The position numbers and the translations under genes are program-made. The notes under the pieces were generated by a model. It ran no database searches. It was not told the DNA's origin and was given only the letters and a program-made list of their open reading frames with translations. A DNA stretch of 64,000 nucleotides from Desulfovibrio ferrophilus (GTDB lineage: Bacteria > Desulfobacterota > Desulfovibrionia > Desulfovibrionales > Desulfovibrionaceae), in contig NZ_AP017378.1 of NCBI RefSeq assembly GCF_003966735.1, positions 977,501 to 1,041,500 on the forward strand, given 5' to 3'. Positions 60,150 through 64,000 of the stretch are shown here, one piece after another (position 1 is the first letter of the stretch; each line of letters begins with the position of its first letter).

Positions 60150-60332
60150 GATGGCGCTATTCCATGGTTATACGGCCTACGAGCCCTTCAGATGAATCCA
60201 GACCCGGATTTCATGAAGGTGTAGCAGAATTCATCACCAAGGAAAATAGATGAGGTGGGTAGCTCAAGGAGAATGAAGTTGCCATTGTTGTTATTCTCAA
60301 TAATATTGGAGTATTGAGAATAATTTAAAGTT

Positions 60333-61241
60333 TTACTTCATGTTTTCGGGCGGAATGTAATTCCATTCCGGAGGGGGTTGAGTCTTCCAGCGACGGTGCA
60401 GCCAGTACCACTGTTCGGGCCAGCGATGTACAGCACGCTCTACCGATTGAGTATAGAACAGAGCCGCTTTTTGAATTTTTTCCTCCCGGCTCCCGGTGAG
60501 AACTCTGGTGTCCAGGGCGTGCTCGGTGTGGAGGATGAAGCCGTTCTCTTCATCCCTGAGCAGATATAGAGGCTGAATGAGTGCTTCACTTCTGATGGCC
60601 AGGAGTGCCGGCCCCATGTTGACCGCAGCAATTTTTTTCAAAAACGGAAGATAGACCGCTTCCGTGGTGCTGCAGTTGTGATCAACCATAAATCCGGTAG
60701 CCCCGCCTTTTTTCAGACACCTGAGGACCTTGAGGACAGCTTGACGGTGTTCGACAACCTCAACCGTGGGATTGGTGCGCATGCGGGTCATGAGCTTGTG
60801 AAGAGCTTCGTCTTTAGGGCGTCGGACGACAACCTGTTTTTTCCGCTCGGGGATCAGCACATGATACAGGCCGATCATCAATTCCCAGGCACCAAGATGA
60901 GCCGATGTCCCGACAAATGGGCGATCTGTTTCCACTAATGCTTGAAATGATTCCGGATCAGAGATGGTCAGGCGGTCTTTGACAAAGCGCTTGTCCACGT
61001 TTTTCGATAGAAAAAGTTCGAGAAAGGAGCGTCCTGTATTTCGGAAATTATTGCGAGTCATGGTTCGGGCTTGCTCTGATGTAACGCCGAGATGATAGAC
61101 CATGTTCTCTTCGGCCATGCTCCGGCGCTCGCGAAGTGCGGTCCACAGTAGCGAGCCAAGGCGGTTGCCCCAGCGTTCCACCCCGGCAAAATCCAGGGAA
61201 TGCCCTGCCCCGGCAAGCGCTTCATACAAAATTTCTTTCAT
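60333..61241 (-). CDS. Lipid A biosynthesis acyltransferase (LpxL/HtrB family)
   Basis: A 302-residue acyltransferase of the late lipid A pathway. HxxxxE motif: SAHLGAWELMIGLY (His and Glu of the active site). Other segments: TRNNFRNTGRSFLELFLSKN, VVVRRPKDEALHKLM, GFMVDHNCSTTEAVYLPFL, and a C-terminal WPEQWYWLHRRWKTQPP (the WLHRRWK signature). It adds secondary acyl chains to lipid A. Its ATG follows directly on the upstream stop (TAAATG), so it is translated with the deacetylase gene. Confidence 0.92.
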   Translation of the reverse strand: MKEILYEALAGAGHSLDFAGVERWGNRLGSLLWTALRERRSMAEENMVYHLGVTSEQARTMTRNNFRNTGRSFLELFLSKNVDKRFVKDRLTISDPESFQALVETDRPFVGTSAHLGAWELMIGLYHVLIPERKKQVVVRRPKDEALHKLMTRMRTNPTVEVVEHRQAVLKVLRCLKKGGATGFMVDHNCSTTEAVYLPFLKKIAAVNMGPALLAIRSEALIQPLYLLRDEENGFILHTEHALDTRVLTGSREEKIQKAALFYTQSVERAVHRWPEQWYWLHRRWKTQPPPEWNYIPPENMK

Positions 61242-62168
61242 TTATATCCTCGCGCCCGAATACAGAGTTGCCGTCCAGGGCCTGCTATACAGCGCAACCC
61301 GCGAGGCGAACCAGCCCAGGCCTTTGTGTCTTCTTACTTCCAGCCGCGGAATACTGCCGGGAGGCGTCTTATGATCAACAGCGCCACGCTTCAAGGTGAA
61401 GCGTAAGTCCAAGCCAGCTTTTTCAACAGCTTGCTCGGCGGCGGGATGTGTTTCTCCCCAGGGCCAGGCAAAGGCGGTCACCGGTCTTTCGCACTGAGCT
61501 TCCAGTTCGCGGCGGCTCTCTTCCAGATTGTTTTGCACCCGGGAAATCATTTCCTGAGTGGTCTCCTGGCGCTGTTCATTCGCCAGCCAGAGAGGGTGTG
61601 CCAGCTCGGGCTTTAGTTCCGAGTAGGGTCCGTCCTGTCCACTTTGAAGTGCATACGCCCAATGTGTTGGTAATTCAACCAGTTCCGGGGCACAGGTAGG
61701 CTTCATCCTGTGTGAGAAGGAATGACTGCCGAGTTCAAATACACCTTCTTCAAGCAGTTCTTTAAGTTCCTGCAAGGAAAGCCAGGCACTTCGATTCTGA
61801 GTGAGCAAAAAGTCCAGATGGGCCTGGTGTGCTAAGATTTCTCGATCAAATCCAATTTCGGAATTCGGGCGCATACGGTCATTAATGATGAATACCGTAG
61901 CCGTAAGACCGAGGTCCTTCAGAATCGGCCTTGCGAAGGTGTACAGGTCACGAAAACCATCGTCAAAGGTGATCATGACAGAAGGACTGGTCAATGTTTC
62001 GCCTTCCAGAAATCGACGCAGCTCCGATTGATTCAGAGTGCATACGCCGTTGTCCTTGAGCCAGCGCATTTGGCTGACGAATGATTCTCGGGGGACGCCA
62101 TTGCCTCCCAGGTTGTGGTAGCACAACACGGGGACAGACGTTTTTCCAAGTAACTTACCCCAGTTCAT
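61242..62168 (-). CDS. Polysaccharide deacetylase family protein
   Basis: A 308-residue carbohydrate esterase 4 type protein. The NodB motifs are TFDDGFRD (metal-binding Asp pair) and SHSFSHRMKP (His-x3-His). N-terminal VPVLCYHNLGGNG is the usual opening of the YheN/XanDC-type family. It has no clear signal peptide. It removes acetyl groups from amino-sugar polymers or lipid A precursors; the target is inferred only from its place between the msbA-like gene and the lipid A acyltransferase gene. The two downstream genes overlap or abut, so they form one operon. Confidence 0.88.
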   Translation of the reverse strand: MNWGKLLGKTSVPVLCYHNLGGNGVPRESFVSQMRWLKDNGVCTLNQSELRRFLEGETLTSPSVMITFDDGFRDLYTFARPILKDLGLTATVFIINDRMRPNSEIGFDREILAHQAHLDFLLTQNRSAWLSLQELKELLEEGVFELGSHSFSHRMKPTCAPELVELPTHWAYALQSGQDGPYSELKPELAHPLWLANEQRQETTQEMISRVQNNLEESRRELEAQCERPVTAFAWPWGETHPAAEQAVEKAGLDLRFTLKRGAVDHKTPPGSIPRLEVRRHKGLGWFASRVALYSRPWTATLYSGARI

Positions 62169-62319
62169 TGAGAATATTCTCCAGCGCGTCGTATTTCTGA
62201 TTCTGGAAATAGTGTGAAATCAAAATTGTAGCTGAGGATCATGACCCTCGAAAGTCAAAAAGTACAAAATTCTTGAGCAAAGAGGCAACAACGCCCCACT
62301 CTCTTCTGGTGTTCTAGAC

Positions 62320-64000
62320 CTAACAAGCCGGTCCTGCGGCTTGGGGCTCGTCCTGAAACTGCATGGCATGCAGTCTGGCGTATAGCTCGCATTTGGCCAG
62401 GAGTTCTGCATGGGTGCCGGTATTCACGATCCTGCCGTTCTGCATGACCACAATCAGGTCGGCACTGATGACCGTGGACAGGCGATGTGCAATGACCACG
62501 CTGGTCCTGTTTTGCATCAGGTTTTCGAGTGCAGCCTGGACCTTGCGTTCAGCTTCCGTATCCAGAGCGCTGGTGGCCTCATCCAGAATGAGGAGTGGTG
62601 GGTTCTTGAAGAGCGCCCGGGCAATGGTCAGGCGTTGTTTTTGTCCGCCGGACATCTTGACTCCGCGTTCGCCCAGTACCGTATCGTATCCCTTGGGCAT
62701 TTCGGTCACGAACTCATGCGCATAGGCTGTACGGGCGCAGGATTCAACGCGTTCCTGATCGGTCGCTCCCTGTCCATAGGCGATGTTGGCTGCAACCGTG
62801 GTGTCGAAAAGGAATGCATCCTGCGACACAATACCCACGTTGCGCCTCAGCGAATCCAGAGTGTAATCCTCCAGAGGGAGACCATTCAAATGGATTTGCC
62901 CTTCCTGCGGCAGATAGAAACGGGGAATCAGATTGACCAGAGTTGTTTTTCCGGAACCCGAGGGACCAACCAGTGCGATTCGCTGTCCGGCCTTGACGGT
63001 CAGGCTTACATCGGCAAGCGCTGGCCGCTGACAGCCAGGGTATGAAAAACTGACATGTTCAAGCTTGAGCTCGCTGAAAGGTGGCTCAAACCTGATGTCT
63101 CCGCCCTGCTCTTCCACGATGTCCGGGGAATCGAGGATTTCAAAGACACGCTCGGCACCGGCTAGGGCGCGTTGTATTTCCATGTTGTTGCTGTTGAATT
63201 TCTTGATGGGCGCGTAAATGAGGCCGGCAGCCACAACAAACGCGATGAATTGCCCCTGAGAGACATCACCGGCCATGACCTGTCCCCCGCAGTACCACAT
63301 GACCACGGCAATCCCCATGGCACCGATAAAGTCCATGATGGGGGACGACAGCTCGGAAAAAATGACTTCTTTCTCAGCGATGCTCACCAGTCGCTCATTT
63401 TCCTTGGCGAACCTGTCATTCTCTCCACGCTCATTGGCAAAGGCTTTGACCACGCGAGCGCCGTTGAAAACCTCGTTCAGAATGACCGAGATGTCTGAAA
63501 TCTTGCTCTGATTCTTGCGTCCGATCTTTCTGAGCTTTTTGCCGAAGAAAATGATCGGGTACACAGCCAGCGGAAAGATGAATATCGCCATGGAGGCCAG
63601 CTTGGGGTTCATGTAGATGGCCACCCCCATGTATCCGACCACTTCGAGGCAGCTGCGGATCAGCATCACGATCGCGGGCAGGCTATTGCGGATCATGTTG
63701 ACATCCATGATGATCCGGGACTGGAGCATCCCTACCTGAGTGTCGTCAAAATAACCCATGGGCAGGCGAAGAATCTTTTCATGGAGTTCGTTGCGCAGGC
63801 GTTCAAGCACTTTCAGTCCGCACATGCGCATCAGGTAGTTCTGCAGATAACGGAACAATCCTTTGCCCAGAAAGGTCAAGACAAAGAGTAAGGGATAGAT
63901 GACCAGTGCTGTCTGATCGTGCTTGTCGAAAATTTCATCCCAGGCTGGTTGGGACAGATAAGCCGAGAATGTAGATGCCCCGGCCACGATGGCCATGGAA
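62320..64000 (-). CDS. msbA: MsbA-like lipid A exporter ABC transporter (5' end beyond window)
   Basis: The last 560 residues of a half-size ABC exporter; the N-terminus runs off the right edge. Visible: TM2 onward (SMAIVAGASTFSAYLSQPAW), coupling helix LPMGYFDDTQVGMLQSRI, exporter helices, and a nucleotide-binding domain with Walker A VGPSGSGKTTL, Q loop SQDAFLFD, signature MSGGQKQRL, Walker B LLILDEATSALD and H loop VIAHRLSTV. MsbA-type flippases move lipid A or lipooligosaccharide across the inner membrane, which suits the neighbouring lipid A acyltransferase and deacetylase. The exact lipid is not proved. It ends at 62320, 150 bases before the deacetylase start. Confidence 0.88.
   Translation of the reverse strand, partial: SMAIVAGASTFSAYLSQPAWDEIFDKHDQTALVIYPLLFVLTFLGKGLFRYLQNYLMRMCGLKVLERLRNELHEKILRLPMGYFDDTQVGMLQSRIIMDVNMIRNSLPAIVMLIRSCLEVVGYMGVAIYMNPKLASMAIFIFPLAVYPIIFFGKKLRKIGRKNQSKISDISVILNEVFNGARVVKAFANERGENDRFAKENERLVSIAEKEVIFSELSSPIMDFIGAMGIAVVMWYCGGQVMAGDVSQGQFIAFVVAAGLIYAPIKKFNSNNMEIQRALAGAERVFEILDSPDIVEEQGGDIRFEPPFSELKLEHVSFSYPGCQRPALADVSLTVKAGQRIALVGPSGSGKTTLVNLIPRFYLPQEGQIHLNGLPLEDYTLDSLRRNVGIVSQDAFLFDTTVAANIAYGQGATDQERVESCARTAYAHEFVTEMPKGYDTVLGERGVKMSGGQKQRLTIARALFKNPPLLILDEATSALDTEAERKVQAALENLMQNRTSVVIAHRLSTVISADLIVVMQNGRIVNTGTHAELLAKCELYARLHAMQFQDEPQAAGPAC

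Noticed and set aside
1-64000. CRISPR array, insertion sequence or defence system
   Set aside because: No regular repeat-spacer pattern, transposase or defence-type gene cluster was seen on either strand.

Overview
The window looks like a chromosomal segment of a free-living, flagellated, Gram-negative sulfate-reducer of the Desulfovibrio/Pseudodesulfovibrio type (Desulfovibrionaceae, formerly Deltaproteobacteria). Support for this: a DapL plus LysA lysine route, LapA/LapB and an MsbA-type exporter with an LpxL-type acyltransferase (outer membrane), a DHH-CBS-tRNA nucleotidyltransferase fusion, duplicated short flagellins, many HDOD/PAS/GAF signalling proteins, and moderately GC-rich coding DNA. 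The placement is inference from gene content; there is no rRNA in the window.

Layout. 1-2.7 kb: end of an unknown gene, a CgeB-like glycosyltransferase and a D-threonine aldolase/alanine racemase-fold PLP enzyme. 2.7-11.7 kb, minus strand: HDOD protein, rarA, rsmE, a large membrane histidine kinase, gcvT (TTG start) and a 581-residue protein I do not recognise. 11.7-12.7 kb: an AT-rich stretch with no convincing gene. 12.7-19.4 kb: GAF protein, mreB, inositol-phosphatase-family enzyme, Nudix hydrolase, rimI, then pgk-tpiA-secG and tRNA-Leu(GAG). 19.5-25.6 kb: methyltransferase, a decayed PAS protein, metallophosphoesterase, a divergent Isf-type flavoprotein/HxlR regulator pair, and a CpxAR-like two-component system. 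26-38 kb is the flagellar region: an ECF-like sigma factor and a small zinc-finger protein lead into flgD-flgE-flgK-flgL-fliD on the plus strand, facing two tandem flagellin genes on the minus strand. 38.5-43.4 kb: Spy/CpxP-like protein, TauE/SafE exporter, GNAT, a response regulator with an inactivated HD-GYP domain, a DUF374-type acyltransferase, a pair of 72-bp direct repeats and a tiny lipoprotein that runs into one of them. 43.4-49.9 kb: a compact minus-strand operon HIT-lapA-lapB-mutS-lipoprotein-lysA. 49.9-54.2 kb: a decayed LOG-like gene, the DHH-CBS-nucleotidyltransferase fusion and xerD. 54.3-57.1 kb: dapL-folK, a YHS-domain membrane protein and a transaldolase-family gene. 57.8-64 kb: CHASE2 nucleotide cyclase, then msbA-like ABC exporter, polysaccharide deacetylase and LpxL-like acyltransferase (envelope lipid/LPS).

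How the parts work together. Most of the window is housekeeping plus motility. The flagellar block builds the hook, hook-filament junction, cap and filament. lysA and dapL cover two steps of lysine synthesis. msbA, the acyltransferase, the deacetylase and lapAB serve the outer membrane. I do not see a phage, insertion sequence, CRISPR array or a defence island. The parts most worth a second look are: two pseudogenes recognisable through in-frame stop codons, an apparent ATA start for folK overlapping the dapL stop, Asp-box motifs inserted in both FlgK and FlgL, the sigma/zinc-finger pair placed directly before flgD, the 72-bp repeats, and the unrecognised 581-residue protein beside the AT-rich stretch.
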